Source: Lingula anatina
Lineage: Eukaryota; Brachiopoda; Lingulata; Lingulida; Lingulidae
Length of the DNA stretch: 64,000 bases
Assembly: GCF_001039355.2 (NCBI RefSeq)
Contig: NW_019775424.1
Span: 221,581 to 285,580 of the forward strand
Direction of reading: 5' to 3'
The position numbers and the translations under genes are program-made. Under the pieces are notes generated by a model. That model was given only the letters and a program-made list of their open reading frames with translations. It was not told the origin of the DNA and did no database searches. Numbering within the stretch: the stretch's first letter is position 1; every line of letters begins with the position of its first letter. Positions 11,614 to 25,200 of this stretch are shown here, in pieces.

Positions 11614-12480
11614 TCATGTATATAAAAGCCAACTTTTGAGTCATGTCAATGGTACACACATTTTGTTTAATATCTACATAACCTTGTAAAACTGTTAACT
11701 TGTTTCTATATTGGTTGATACTTTATAAAATAACAAAAATAATGGAGAAAGGCAGAGTTACGAAAATATTTCATAAAATATGCATGTCAATAATGCAACT
11801 TAAGTGTTCTCAATTTTGTGAAATGACCCTTTTAGTAATCATGGAAAAGTGAAACTAAATTGCACAAATTACCAGTATTTCTGCAGAATTCTCTGATTTT
11901 TTCCAGGGTTTTGCACCCAAGTCTCAAATTGCATGTTGTTGTATTGTACAGTATCTCTGTTAACCACATGGCGGGTTTCTGTCCAGTACAATGACCTTAT
12001 AATGAAAGACAATGTGGCAATTTTTTTTATTTTTGAAATTTAGCACAACATCCTTAAGTTATGAATATTAACATCAATTATCTGTACATTCATTGGAAAG
12101 AAACCTAGTGCATTATTATTTTGATCAAAATATGAATTATAGGCTTTTGCTGTTTAAACCAAGAAGAAGTTAAGGTACATTGGATTATGTTCCATATTTA
12201 TATGTAGCTTGAACTAATTTTTAAAACCAAATGAATAATTAATTAGCAAATGTATGTTGAGTTTTTTCTACAGGAAGAATGTGTCATCTTCTGAGCCTTT
12301 AGTTATAGTTTATTTATTTTGATTGCGAGTATAAATCTTTGTGAACCTTCATACTGTTACATACAGCAACATAAACCATTGTTTTTAAAATTAGAAAAGC
12401 TTGGATGCAGTAGGTGAGAAATAGCAATTGAACACAATGAAAGCAAAGAAAGACAAAAGGTAGCTTCACACTCAGACTAT

Positions 12481-12655
12481 GGCCCTATTCAGAATAGGGG
12501 ACTAACTAGTCTAAGGGTTCAATATGGTTGACCCACTTGAATATTTCCCCATGGGGAATCTATTTAGTGTCTGTTAGCGGATTAGATGGTGGGCTTTTTA
12601 GTGAGTTGCCATATTTGACCCTCGGACAAGTTAGTCCACTGTTCTGAATGAGGCC
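12481..12655. mobile_element. MITE family A, copy 2
   Basis: Inverted ends GGCCCTATTCAGAA and its complement TTCTGAATGAGGCC enclose the family core GACTAACTAG, CAATATGGTTGACCCACTTG and the matching CCATATTTGACC. It is similar in length and layout to the copy at 3600. The flanking target duplication is unclear. Confidence 0.7.
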
Positions 12656-13319
12656 TGTCATAGTAGGTAAATTGATCCAGTCAGACCCAGTCATTTTGTC
12701 CGTAAACAATAAAATGACATAATTTAACAATAAAATAACATAATTTATTAGAGAGAAATATGCATGATTGCCCAGTGTTACCTGCGACACAGGTACGGGC
12801 AGCCGTCACTGTTGATTGTCCACATTCAGAAGGTGCCTGTTAAAAATTCATCACAAGAATGTGTTATAAGTGGCAGTTAAGATATACTGCTGTTCAAAGT
12901 GGCATGAAATTGTGGATAACACCACCTCCATAGATAACATCTATTGCTGAGGGAGTATAGACTGATTACAAAGGTGACAAGTTTATTATGGGCGTAATGG
13001 TAAGTTGAATGGAATATTTTGGAAAGTGAAGTCCAATTCAGTTTTAATTGTAATTCATTTTAACAAAGCCGTTGAAATGATTAAAACTATTTTGGTCCTG
13101 TATGAGTTATTAAACAGGCCCATTATCCAACTGTGTGTTAAGCTAGCATCTGTGTTAGGAGTTAGCTTTTCTTAAAATTGAATACAGTGTACAACCCAAT
13201 GGTTGGGGATGTTCACTAATTTCCTCATTTCAAGATGCACCCTGAGATTCAGGTGCTCACATTTTACTCTCACCTTTATTGCTCAGAGTATGACAGCACT
13301 CTCAGGAAGCCTGTAGCCA

Positions 13320-13392
13320 ACAATTTCAAAGGCGCTGGGGTGGGAGGGAGAGTCTTTTTCTGCAGAAAGGTAGACCTTTTGATGCCTTCAGT
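13320..13392 (-). repeat. fragment of dispersed GGTCCAC family C (reverse)
   Basis: CAATTTCAAAGGCGCTGGGG through CTGCAGAAAGGTAGACCTTT is the reverse form of the motif found near 16.7, 25.8 and 35.3 kb. The sequence is degraded. Confidence 0.5.
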
Positions 13393-13554
13393 TGACTCAA
13401 TGTGAGATTAATGGCATATTCCCTAGATCAGATTTTAATTCAGATTGAACCTGTCGTCCAAATTTAGGGGCATCTATTTCTGACTCTCTGAGCCCGTCCT
13501 CTCCTGTCCCTTTGCCCATACAGACCTGACTCCCTTCATCTCGCCTGATACCAG

Positions 13555-13555
13555 G

Positions 13556-13627
<72 letters not shown>
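13555..13627. repeat. compound TG-TA-CA microsatellite, self-complementary
   Basis: A TG tract passes into TA and then CA, so the whole block is its own near reverse complement and could form a hairpin. Val-Cys and Thr-His ORFs over it are artefacts. Confidence 0.9.
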
Positions 13628-13628
<1 letters not shown>

Positions 13629-14748
13629 ATAGCAACACCCTGGGAAACACTGAACACTTTTTCAGTATACCCATGCCATTATGCTATTATACTGGCATAG
13701 AAAAATACAAGTACGTGTGAATACTGTGTAATGCAGGGTGTTATGCTAAAATTTCCACCAGACTGCTCTGTGTGCATTAAGTCAGAGATAACCCAGCCTG
13801 GGAAAAGATAGCACTAATTGGTGTGTAAGAGATGTGGGAATTAAGATGTCTAGACTTGGGTAATAAGACGTCAGAGGTCAGTAGAGTGGGCTGTAAGCCG
13901 GGAGATAAGGGGGCCTCTTTTTAAAAATTGCCTTAACCGTGATTAGAGAATTAACCCAAAAGAGGAAAATGTATTTAGATGATTCAGTTAAATTTGGTTT
14001 GATGAAAGAAACTTAAGTTTTTCTGAATCCCTAGAATCTATGGACAGTGATGTTCCAAAAGCTAGAATTATTATTCAAGGTATTCATGATGATCAGTTGT
14101 GAGGAATTTCAAGTATATTTTGAGCAAAAATTGTCAGTTTAAAAAGTGCACATTGTTTTATGTGCCTGGGAACACTGCCATATTTTTCATAATAATGTAC
14201 CAGTTTGTGATCATATATTTTTGTCGCTGCCTGCAGCATCCTGGTTGGTAGACAATGAAAGTATGAATAAATACATATTACGTGACATTAATTTCTTTGT
14301 ATTATCCAAACCAGAGCCACAGTCTGCGGTTTACAATATATTACAATATATATTTTTACAGCTTGAATCCTGTTCTGGAACACTAACTTTTTATAATATC
14401 CTGACTTCTTTTCAATGGCAAAAATCATGAATTTTACAGATACTGTTATTTTTCAAGTCGTAAATTCTTAAAACTGGACAATTCTTATTGAGTCGTAGCA
14501 ACTTAACTGAAAAGCACTGGCTGCCTTAAAGTCCTGTTCTATACAGAAAAAGCACCACAATTGCTACACAGAAGCATATATTAATGATCCTAATGTTATG
14601 TATCTGAAAAACTGATAATTTTTCCTCATTGAAAAGTTTTACAGTATATAAATGAATAGATCAAAAATAAGGATGGATAGGGTGAAGAGGAAAGATAACA
14701 GTGGCAGAGCTGGGGATGCATGGGCACAATGGGTTTACAAAAGCCCTT

Positions 14749-14816
<68 letters not shown>
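14749..14816. repeat. (TA)n microsatellite
   Basis: About 33 TA units. Tyr-Ile ORFs across it are shadows. Confidence 0.92.
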
Positions 14817-14818
<2 letters not shown>

Positions 14819-16699
14819 TAAGTGAAACAAAACAAGACCAAGCAATTTTTCCATTCTTGTATTCTACATGTTCTATTGAAATTTTATTTTCTTATCAAAT
14901 ATTTGATATTTGATATACTTTGTTTTTACTCTTCCCTCCCAAAGAAAAAAGAAAGACTGATGAACAGATTATAATTAAAAAAAAAAAAGATGAAAAAGAA
15001 GAATAAGTAAACCAGATTCAGCAGGAAAATAAACTGCCCAAACTGCTGTATTGTGCATTTTCTTATAACCCAGCTCATGGTTTGTGATGGGGCTTATAAA
15101 TTGTGTGAACTTAATGGGTTTTATGAGCTTTATGGGCAAGATAAAGTTAATTCAAATTGCCAAAATTGCAGTCTTGACCTTGTATCTGCCCTGGTACTAT
15201 AACAAGTACCCCTTACAAGTTGAAAATTTCACCAATTTAACAGCTGTCTCCTGTTTACTACATTTTATGAGCGAGTAATAACTTCTTTGTGAAAAGTGTG
15301 TAATATTCAATCAACTGAACATCATTGACATTTGTAACATATGTGAAAGGACATAGTTTTAACTATATATTCTCAAATTAATTAGGGTACTGTATAACCA
15401 GCTTACCTGTAAGCAGGACTAGCGGGAGGGAGGGATTCAAAAGAAATTCTCTCTTTGAAGGAAATAGGCATGGTCTAATTCAAAAACTCAGAATTGTTCT
15501 ACACGATTTTTCTAGGTTGGTCAACTAATTTGGGGGTAAAAAGGTTTACTTTTTCAGAAAAAAAACCTTCGAAATCACAGGCAACAAGCCTGCTGTTATA
15601 CCTTGTGTATGGCAATAAAGCCAGGGCCTATTATATACTGTACATTATACAATCGTAAGATAGACACAGGTGCCAAAGAGGTAAAAACGTCAGTATTCCA
15701 AATATACTGTTTCGTATCAAAAGCATGCATCTTGCATTTTGCTGCAGGGAAAAACATAAATTTTTAGAACCTTGACAAGTCACCTTCTTTGGTGATGTAA
15801 CAAATTGTTTGGAGCAGATGGGGTTGTTGTTATTTATGGACCTGTTATTTGTACCCCTGGGGGAAGTCTTTTAAAATTTTCTGAAGTTTGAGTTAAACTA
15901 TATATTTATTGGGGTAGTGGTGAGCTCATAGAGAGTGAGTAACCACTATAATAGTGTATTGTACTACAAGCAACCAATTAAAATATGAGAATTACATGCT
16001 AGGAATGTTGGAAAGGATGGAGAGAAGGTAAGATAGATGGAAGAAAGAAAGGAAGGAAGAAAAAAGTAAACAAACAAAGAAAAAGTAAAAAGTTACAGAA
16101 ATGCAACCAAAAGTAAATATATGTAAATTGAAATAAAAATTTAAAAAGCTCTAAATAGATAACATAATGAAATAGAAACAATAATAAACATCATCCTTTG
16201 CAGAAGGGGAAAGAGAAAAAGGAAGATTATCAAATAAATGAAAAGAAAAAGTTAAAAAAAACTTAAGGAAAGTACTCTTATTCATAAAGAATACACCTTA
16301 TGCAGATAAAATAGTCATCCTACATAAGAAAAAGAAAAAAGGTGATCAATTATATGTGAAGTGATTAAAGAGAAAGGAAAAAAAAAGATGTTTGAAAGAA
16401 ATGTCCACAAGGAAGAAGACACCCTATGATTTTCAACTGCTACGATCATTATGTGTAATTATATGTCCTATATGTCCAGTCATCACAGAGTTATTTCCCT
16501 TCTCCAGGGCCCACTGTTGACTTGGTGAAAATAACAGGGTAGACAGCAGAAGCAGATTATACAGTGTATATAGTTTTTTAATGAAATACAAATATTCATT
16601 GTTCCTTCCTATGAAAGAATGAAAAAATTTAAAAGGGAGTTATTTATTCAAGTATTTTTGTAATTTGCATAATTTTGGTGGGAAAAGAACTGCCCTAGG

Positions 16700-16800
16700 C
16701 AAAAGTTCTGATCCAGGTACGCAAAGATTTTATGGTAAAAGGTCCACTTTTTTTTAGAAAAAGACCCTCCCACCCCTTTGAAATTGCTGGTTACAGGCAT
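16700..16800 (+). repeat. dispersed GGTCCAC family C copy, followed by (AT)n
   Basis: ATGGTAAAAGGTCCACTTTT and CCCTTTGAAATTGCTGGTTA match other copies in the window; a relic lies near 15530-15600. An AT tract at 16799-16822 follows directly. Probably an old interspersed repeat. Confidence 0.6.
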
Positions 16801-18912
16801 ATATATATATATATATATATATAAAACAGGTATGCAATTTGCTTTCCTGGCACCAAGGAGATCAGATAGTGCTTATTAGTCTTAACATTACATTTGGCTC
16901 TTGATCAAGGGTTCAGCCTCTGCTTTTCTCTTATGGGAAGATGGACTTCATTCTCGCGTTCACTTTTCTTGGGAATATGATTGGTCAGTTAACTTGGTGA
17001 ATGGTCGTTTGGTTTAATTAAGGTCCTCGGAAATGATGGACTAAGTGGAACAACTAGAGGTCAGTGGCTTATTAGGACTTGGAATAATTATAGAGATAAA
17101 GGCACATGGAGCCAGCTGCAGTGGAACCGAACATGCATGTGAATTTTCAGTGTTCTTAAACTCATAAGGTATATGATGACCTTCTGCTGGAATACCATTT
17201 ATTGTACTTTTTACAGGAAAGATATTTCTTTATTCAAAACCTTTGTTTTTGCAGTGTGGAATTGCTGTAAAATCCACAAAAGCTCTAGCTCTAAATGTTA
17301 TGAAAATATTTAATGAGAAATTTGAAAATGATGTAGCATATTTAGGCCTATGTGGACTATTAAATTTCATGCCAGGACTCTATGACCCAAGGTCAATTGA
17401 CAATTAGCCCAAAAGATTATGAGGAGGCCACACAGGACAAATGGGTCCAGATTTTTAGATGGTACATGGACCTGGTGCAGTGGATTTATTGAACAAGCAA
17501 GTGGTAGAAATTCTTAACTCCATTTGGTTATAAGTTACTTCTAACATTTGACTATTCAAAAAATGACCAGGTATAGATATTTCCTGAAAATAGCCTTATA
17601 TGTGCCTGGTGTGTACATATAGGTGAAAATCTGAAAATAACTGTACATGTACAAGCTGAACGATCAGCTACACTCAGATGCTGCGACCAGTGACCAGAAA
17701 ATGACTGTTTATGTCCTTAACAGCTAATGGCTACAAAGACAACCTGTCCTGTCCACAGGAAGTTAAAAGCAAAATAATGTTTGTGGTTCTTTGACAAGTA
17801 AAATGACAGCAAAGAAGATTAAAGGTATATATATTAATTTTACACTGTAGCTGAAGAGGGCGGGGACATCAGGAAACCAGTGTTTAAGTCAGAATATCAA
17901 AGTAGTCAATGGACTTAAGAAGGCCACTGTGTCACAGATTGAGTCAGATGCATCCTAATTCATAACAAGTGAAAGGAGCAGACGTCCCTAACCTGGACAA
18001 AGATGACAATCAGTTTGGATTATCAAATTTGAAATGACAGATTTTTAGTCAGAAGATTTATGGCTGCACAGAGCCAGGAAGTATGTCTCTTCGGATGTTA
18101 ACACAGGTAGTGAGTGGAGATTGAGGTTTAGTAAGCCCCTACTTAGATGGTCATTTCAAGTCAGATGGATCGAACCAAGTCTAATATGTCATGATATCTC
18201 GGTATACGTATACTATGTGTGGATAATTTTGACACACACAAAGGATGACACAACTGTTTTGATAACCCATTGTTTTTTACTTCACCGTACCGGCAGCTTG
18301 TTTGAAAATTGGCACGGTTTCTTGGAAGTGTTAAGTTGTTTAGTATTGAAGGAACCTAGGAATATTGCTGTGTCATTTCCATCTTGGCAAAGTATCGCTA
18401 TAAACTGTCCAGGAGGATCGAGAACTGTCATTTGATTCCTGATTTTAGAGGAAACCTGGGAGTTTGAGCCTGTGTGAACAGAACAGATAGTTTTTAATTT
18501 TAAAAACTTTCTAGGATGTACCAAACATGATCAAGAAATTCTGAACCCAGGTATTACACCTTTTAAAGAAGAACAATTTACAGAGGAATTCTGAGAATTG
18601 ATGCTAGCATTTTACTTCTAAATGGTTGAGGAAAACTGTTTTGCCAGTAAAATTAAGTGGCATCTCATGGTGAATCCAATTTTGCTTATAGTCACTGAGG
18701 AGAACTGTTTTTGGTGGAATGAGTTATTAGAAGCCATAAGATATATCATTGCAGAAAAGTTTCCAAAGGAGCACTGGATAATGATTTGTTTAAAAAGTCT
18801 ATTAAAAAGTGTGGTAACTTGATTTGACATTGCTTTTTTTCCACTCCCCTGAAGAATTGTTGTTTTGCAAAGAAATTAGAAAAATTGAGGATTCATCAAA
18901 GTTCCATGTCAA

Positions 18913-19032
18913 TAGAACCAATGAGGGATTATTTTTGGCAGAACAATTTAAAAGTGTAAGAACTCATTTCAGTGGAACCAATAAGGGTTTGTTTTAGGCA
19001 GAACAATTTAAAAGCATAAGAACTCATTCATT
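18913..19032. repeat. two-copy direct repeat, 60-bp period
   Basis: AGAACCAATGAGGGATTATT and the following GGCAGAACAATTTAAAAGTG recur 60 bp later with small changes. It is a simple local duplication in non-coding DNA. Confidence 0.8.
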
Positions 19033-20565
19033 GCCTCTTATTATTTTTTGGATGATAGATGTGCTCTTGAGAGGCTAATTTGTTTGAAAGGCAAAGACAT
19101 TTTCAGGTCATATTGTAGATTCAAAAGCAGTCTATAGGAGAATGATATATAATTTCTCTCTGTCTGCCAGACTGTTCTTGCTTTTACAGAATTGAATTGA
19201 TTTACATCAGTCGAAAGCCTTCAAGAATAATTTGCTTCAAAATTTGCTCGAAAGGGATTCAGTTTTGAGGGAAATTTCATTGCAGTCTTCTTGATGAAAC
19301 AAAGTCAATTTTAAACCAATCAATTGCTGCAGACAAGTCTTCCTAAACAAGACAGTAATTATATATTGTAAATCTTAAAGGAATATTCCAGAGGCAGAAA
19401 TACAATTATTGCATTTTTACAGAAATGTCATATATCTAATAAACTGTCTTGTAATTCTGAGAAGGGAGCTTATGAAGTAAAAAAAAAAAAAAGCCAAACT
19501 TTGGAAAAAAATTGACCAAAGGTTGAAACTCTGGGATTTCGTAGCATCATTTTAAGTCTCAAGGGTCTGAAAAATACCCTTGGCATTTCAAACCTTGAAA
19601 GTCATTGGTGTTTGCATATCGCCCCCTGGAGGATAAAAGATTACAGACTGAAGTAGATTAATTGTGAGGAGAAGACTGAGGGCATTGCCCTGAAAGTAGA
19701 GATATTCATATACGGTAAATGATTAAGTGTAGAGAACATGGTTTAGTAACAAACTGGCACAGTGAAAATAAACTAATGGTGGCATGACTAAGTGATAAGT
19801 GAAGATAAGGCTGTTGCATGTGCATTCTCAAATCTGATTTCATGAAAAATGATATCATAGATATCGGAGAAGATATTCGTATTTGTCCAGAGTTAAGGAA
19901 GAAAAATATTAATTGGCATTGTTTGACCTTGGAACTGTTTAATGAATTGGCCATTTTTAAAACATTTGTGTAGGTAAATACACAATGTGTAGTATACAGG
20001 AATGATTCCAGTACACAGGGAATATTTCAAATAAACCAGGAATAAATTCAATATATTCACATCCCAAGACATCCACCCACAGAAGGCTTTATTTTCTCTT
20101 TATTGTGGTTTAAAGACAAAAAGAGAAAAAGAAAGAAAAAACCACGAAGAGAGGCAGGAACAAAACCAAAGAGACACAGGACAAAAAAGATCGCCAACCA
20201 AAGGAAATATTCATAAACCTCTCCGCATGTTTACAAGGGATTGTTATTAATAGCACCTACGGAAACCACAGCGGTACATAATTTGTGGGCCTAACAATAA
20301 TAACGGGGGACTAAATTGATCCTATTTGAAATTCTCCTCAAGGTGAGGGGAGGACCTGAAGGAGCTATTGTCATATTTCTCTATACCCCTGGTGTATATT
20401 TATAACAATTAGTGAACACTGGAGATAAGCCCACTGTCATCTCTTGTGGAATTGGGGTTATTTTGTCTATGTACGGCTGCCATTTCTTAACTCAAAGGGG
20501 TGTTTTCTGAAACCGCATGCCCACTGGGAAAGATAACCTATCAAGCCACGTGCGTAGATTTAAGC

Positions 20566-20630
20566 ATGCGTGCGAAATCGCAGCGGTATGATTTGTCGGA
20601 GGCACGGAATCTGAATTTGACTGCTTCAGG
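20566..20630 (+). CDS. candidate alternative first exon C (duplication copy 1)
   Basis: The ATG at 20566 opens 21 codons beginning MRAKSQRYDLSEARNLNL, then GG and a strong GTGAGT donor, so it ends in phase 2. The stretch is richer in G+C and CpG than its surroundings, and a CACGTG E-box lies 14 bp upstream of the ATG (20547-20552). The 65-nt exon and its splice donor are identical in the second copy at 22610, although the flanks differ by substitutions and indels. In copy 2 the frame extends upstream through extra codons; in copy 1 it does not, which favours this ATG as the start. No domain is recognisable. Confidence 0.52.
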
Positions 20631-21045
20631 GTGAGTAGTGTGAATTTATGAATTATTTTATTTAATCTCCATTTCAGTTTTTGATGGAGAGATATGAATG
20701 GATATTATTGATGTTAAAATAAATTGGCACAGTTTTGTCAATGGGTTACATTTAAAACATTTTTCTTCAAGGAGACTGTAACAAGGACATTTTATAGTGG
20801 TTGATTTTAAAATCAAAATGTTTTTTTAATGGATCATCTTTCCAGTAATTTCACAAATAACTAAGCTAAAAAATGATAGTATGAAGTACGTGCTGGCCTT
20901 TTGATAGTTATCATATTGCATTGAGGTATGCTAAGGGATAATAATAATAATAATAATAATAATGACTGAAGCCTCTCTTATATGGGTTTAGAGTAAAAGT
21001 GCCCTTTGAAGTTAGTAGACCAACAGACAGTTTCTGGACAATTGT

Positions 21046-21049
<4 letters not shown>

Positions 21050-21079
<30 letters not shown>
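21050..21079. repeat. (GA)n microsatellite, with (AAT)n at 20939-20963
   Basis: Two short tracts inside duplication copy 1. Their lengths differ from the matching tracts in copy 2 (22979-23029 and 23117-23144). Confidence 0.85.
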
Positions 21080-21081
<2 letters not shown>

Positions 21082-22078
21082 CATTACATTGTTCTACCAG
21101 TTATATATTATATAACTAACACTTTGATAAGTGGAGTTTTAGTTTACTTCACTGGTCCATGTATAGCTAGGGGGGAGAGGGGAATAGAGGGAATAAACTA
21201 TCATACAGAGTTCAAGTGATACTCCTTGAAGGGTATTCTTTTAATTTGTACAGTTATGTCCTACAGTACCTTGCCCTCTCCATGCCTGTCATTTTGGCTC
21301 TACCAGTATATACTTGTAGATAATATATAGGACGAGCACTTGCCTTACCTCTTTAATGATTACAGATAGCTTGAATTAATTGCAACAAATGGCTCTTTCT
21401 CTTTTTGTGCCACTGCTCCTTACTGAATGGGTTTTTTATGTGAGGCACGGTGTGTAATGTAAGTGATTTGTGAGCTATGTTATGTGATAGTCGCTTGCAA
21501 GTTTTCCTCTCATTATTTACCGTGATAGCTGATTAATACTTGTATCTCTCCACTTTGCTTGGTTGGTGAGTATATATGTTTTTCAGGGAGTAAATTTTGG
21601 TCACCGCACTTCTGCCATACAATGTATGGGAAATGAGAGTGTGATGTTAAAAATTTGTTTGCCAAAGAAACAAATGGGAGCTAGCATCAGGAGGTGTGCT
21701 TTTTTAATTTGCACAGTGTGGTCAACCCCCTGCTTTATCTAGTTGTAAATAACTTATCGGACTGTTCATGTTAATTGACTTCCAGATCCAGGTACCACTT
21801 GTAACCCAAATGTTTAATTCATTCTTTGTGTAAAATTTACCCATATTTTTTGATATTATAATGCTGGTCAAAGAGATACTTCACTCATGAAGTATGGCCA
21901 TATAACTAGTAATTAATATTTATCAAAATGCTGTTTTTAATTTACTTAATCTGTTTAAATTTTTTCTTAAATCCTTTTTTTTCACTATTGCAATTCTATC
22001 TTTAGCATTCCAGTAGCATTTTAGCATTTAAATATGTAGTTTTAGAAACATCATATCACTTCAGCATTCTTATTTTTA

Positions 22079-22126
<48 letters not shown>

Positions 22127-22281
22127 AGATAGCTATTAAACTGTTAACTAGCACCTCCTCAAGATGGTTTAATATTTAATTTCTTTAGCTAGGTTGCTCT
22201 CCCCCATTGTACTCTCTGTATTTTAACACAGAACTTTCCCTTATACAATTAACCGATTACAGTGACGTCATATTTGCTCCG

Positions 22282-22282
22282 N
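22282..22282. other. single N at a duplication junction
   Basis: The N sits exactly before the second copy of the duplicated segment. It may mark a collapsed gap or a low-quality join. Confidence 0.9.
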
Positions 22283-22978
22283 AGGGATTGTTATTAATAG
22301 CACCTACGGAAACCACAGCGGTACATAATTTGTGGGCCTAACAATAATAACGGGGGACCAAATGGATCCTATTTGAAATTCTCCTCAAGGTGAGGGGAGG
22401 ACTTGAAGGAGCTATTGTCATATTTCTCTATACCCCTGGTGTATATTTATAACAATTAGTGAACACTGGAGATAAGCCCACTGTCATCTCTTGTGGAATT
22501 GGGGTTATTTTGTCTATACATACGGCTGCCGTTTCTTAACTCAAAGGGGTGTTTTCTGAAACCGCATGCCCACTGGGAAACCTACCAAGCCACGTGCGTA
22601 GATTTAAGCATGCGTGCGAAATCGCAGCGGTATGATTTGTCGGAGGCACGGAATCTGAATTTGACTGCTTCAGGGTGAGTAGTGTGAATTTATGAATTAT
22701 TTTATTTAATCTCCATTTCAGTTTTTGATGGAGAGATATGAATGGATATTTGATGTTAAAATAAATTGGCACAGTTTTGTCAATGGGTTACATTAAAAAA
22801 TTTTTCTTCAAGGAGACTGTAACAAGGACATTTTATAGTGGTTGATTTTAAAATCAAAATGTTTTTTTAATGGATCATCTTTCCAGTAATTTCACAAATA
22901 ACTAAGCTAAAAAATGATAGTATGAAGTACGTGCTGGCCTTTTGATAGTTATCATATTGCATTGAGGTATGCTAAGGG

Positions 22979-23009
<31 letters not shown>

Positions 23010-23110
23010 TAATAATAAAAATAATAATGACTGAAGCCTCTCTTATATGGGTTTAGAGTAAAAGTGCCCTTTGAAGTTAGTAGACCAACAGACAGTTTCT
23101 GGACAATTGT

Positions 23111-23146
<36 letters not shown>

Positions 23147-24074
23147 CATTATATTGTTCTACCAGTTATATATTATATAACTAACACTTTGATAAGTGGA
23201 GTTTTAGTTTACTTCACTGGTCCATGTATAGCTAGGGGGGAGGGGGGTATAGAGGGAATAAACTATCATACAGAGTTCAAGTGATACTCCTTGAAGGGTA
23301 TTCTTTTAATTTGTACAGTTATGTCCTACCTTGCCCTCTCCATGCCTGTGGCTCTACCAGTATATACTTGTAGATAATATATAGGACGAGCACTTGCCTT
23401 ACCTCTTTAATGATTACAGATAGCTTGAATTAATTGCAACAAATGGCTCTTTCTCTTTTTGTGCCACTGCTCCTTACTGAATGGGTTTTTTATGTGAGGC
23501 ACGGTGTGTAATGTAAGTGATTTGTGAGCTATGTTATGTGATAGTTGCTTGCAAGTTTTCCTTTCATTATTTACCGTGATAGCTGATTAATACTTGTATC
23601 TCTCCACTTTGCTTGGTTGGTGAGTATAAATGTTTTTCAGGGAGTAAATTTTGGTCACCACACTTTTGCCATACAATGTATGGAAAATGAAAGTGCGATG
23701 TTAAAAATTTATGCGCCAAAGAAGCAAAGGGGCGCCAACCATAGGAGTTTTTTTCTTCTTTTAATTTGCTTTATTTAGGTGCTACTTTTTGAACTGTTCA
23801 TGTTAATTGACTTCCAGGTCCAGGTACCACTTGCAACCCAAATGCTTAATTCATTTAGAATTTAGATACATAGTTTTAGAAACATCTCATCACTTTAGCA
23901 TTTTTAGTTTTAGTTTTTGAATAAAAAAAAATAATAAACAGCTGCATTACCAGCAGAGTTTGTATTTAAACTGTTTACTAGCACCCCCTTCAATATGGTT
24001 TAATATTTAAATTCTTTAGCTAGGTTACTCTCCATATTGTACTCTCTGTATTTTAACACAGAACTTTCCCTTTT
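22283..24074. repeat. tandem segmental duplication, copy 2
   Basis: A direct repeat of 20236-22243, about 1.8 kb because several hundred bases near the right end are rearranged or missing. It carries the same candidate first exon and downstream AAT and GA tracts. Confidence 0.85.
22610..22674 (+). CDS. candidate alternative first exon C (duplication copy 2)
   Basis: Identical over all 65 nt and the GTGAGT donor to the exon at 20566, again ending in phase 2. If both copies are real, the gene has two equivalent promoters giving the same N-terminus; if not, one copy is the other allele. The frame is open upstream to an ATG at 22493, but that extension is broken by indels in copy 1. Confidence 0.48.
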
Positions 24075-24595
24075 ACCAACAACACAAGAGAGTGGTCTCT
24101 ATCCAACCTTAAATCACTTAAATAACTGAGTAGTGCAATCCCTTCATTGCCAGTATTGAAATAACTGCTTCCACCTGCCCTTTCTTGCTCTTTTGTTAAC
24201 ATTGTCGTGCTGGTGTAATTAGGCTCAGGGAAACTTCATTCATGACAAGGAAGTTATCAGTGGATGTGAGGACAGCACAAAATCAAGGGGCAGTGACGGT
24301 GGTCATCTCTCGCATTCATTTATTGTGTAAGCAAGTGTGAGAGGGTCAATGAATAAGCCTTGTGAATGGGGGGATGAACAAGTTAATTAATGTTAATGCG
24401 AAAGTGATGAATGGAAGAGTGAGGGAAGGAGGAATGTAGTGAAAGATGAAGGCAAATTAGGGTCTTAGGGTCAGGAAGTGAAGTTTTCGGCTCCTGAATG
24501 AAGGGTTTAAGAAATTTAGCCAGTATTAATTAGAAAATGATTGATAATGGAGGAGTGGAAAGTAGGAAAGAAAAAAATTAATGAGTAGATAAGTT

Positions 24596-24762
24596 CAGGG
24601 GTGGATTGAGACCATTTTCTGTGTCTTCCAGAAGATGTTCAGATTTTTCAAATTTACATTGAGGGCATTCAATTTTTTCTGTTGAAAGATGGGTAAAAAA
24701 GAGGATGGATCAACAAAGATAATTTGTACGACTGTCAGAAAATATCTCTGGGTCCACCCCTG
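24596..24762. mobile_element. MITE family D, copy 1 (167 bp)
   Basis: The ends are inverted: CAGGGGTGGATTGAG and the complement of GGGTCCACCCCTG. It has the same 167-bp length as the copy at 58187 and shares the interior TTTCAAATTTACATTGA-type sequence. The flanks AAGTT and AAGTA may be an imperfect 5-bp target duplication. Non-coding. Confidence 0.75.
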
Positions 24763-24779
24763 AAGTAAGTGTCTGAGGG

Positions 24780-25200
24780 AGTGGGCAAGTGAATAAATAA
24801 ACCCTCTGAACTGAGGATAGTACAGGTTGATTAATGTTAATTATAAGAAAGTGATGAATGGAGGAGAGAAGGAATGAATGAAAAACAAATGAGTCAGTTA
24901 AGAGTGGAAAGAAGAAACCAGTAAGTAAATTAGAAAAGGGACAAGTTTAAAAAAACAACAACAAATGAATAGAAATTAAGTATGGAGGAAAAGAAAAAGA
25001 ATGAAAAACTCAATAATGAATAAAAGGAAAACACTAGTGAAAAATGAATTAATGAATTTTATGAATGAAAGAGTGAGGAATGAATAAATAAAAATATTAG
25101 TGGATGTGTTGATGAATGAATGAATGAGTGAGTAAATGGATGAATGAACAAATGATAGAATACATGAATGGATGGGTGAAAATTTTCTTATGTATGATTG
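24780..25200. repeat. cryptic (GAAT)n-rich region
   Basis: Degenerate GAATGAATGA-type motifs are scattered through about 400 bp. The long serine/isoleucine/phenylalanine ORF on the minus strand is a product of this low complexity. Confidence 0.6.

Larger units (their letters stand above)
20236..22243. repeat. tandem segmental duplication, copy 1
   Basis: This 2.0-kb segment is repeated in direct orientation at 22283-24074, only about 40 bp after it ends. Identity is high over the first 1.4 kb and lower at the right end, with indels in the AAT and GA tracts and a 43-nt poly-A (22082-22124) that is almost absent from copy 2. Copy 2 begins next to an N at 22282, so these could be two haplotypes joined by the assembler rather than a true duplication. 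Confidence 0.85.

Noticed and set aside
15996-16027. Very short ATG segment (MLGMLERMERR) ending in phase 2 at GTAAGA.
   Set aside because: Only ten codons in a purine-rich low-complexity stretch; donor-like GTAAGA is expected there by chance.
18121-18435. 104-codon plus-strand ORF and an overlapping minus-strand ORF.
   Set aside because: No splice-site support, no motif, and both strands are open equally; likely chance.
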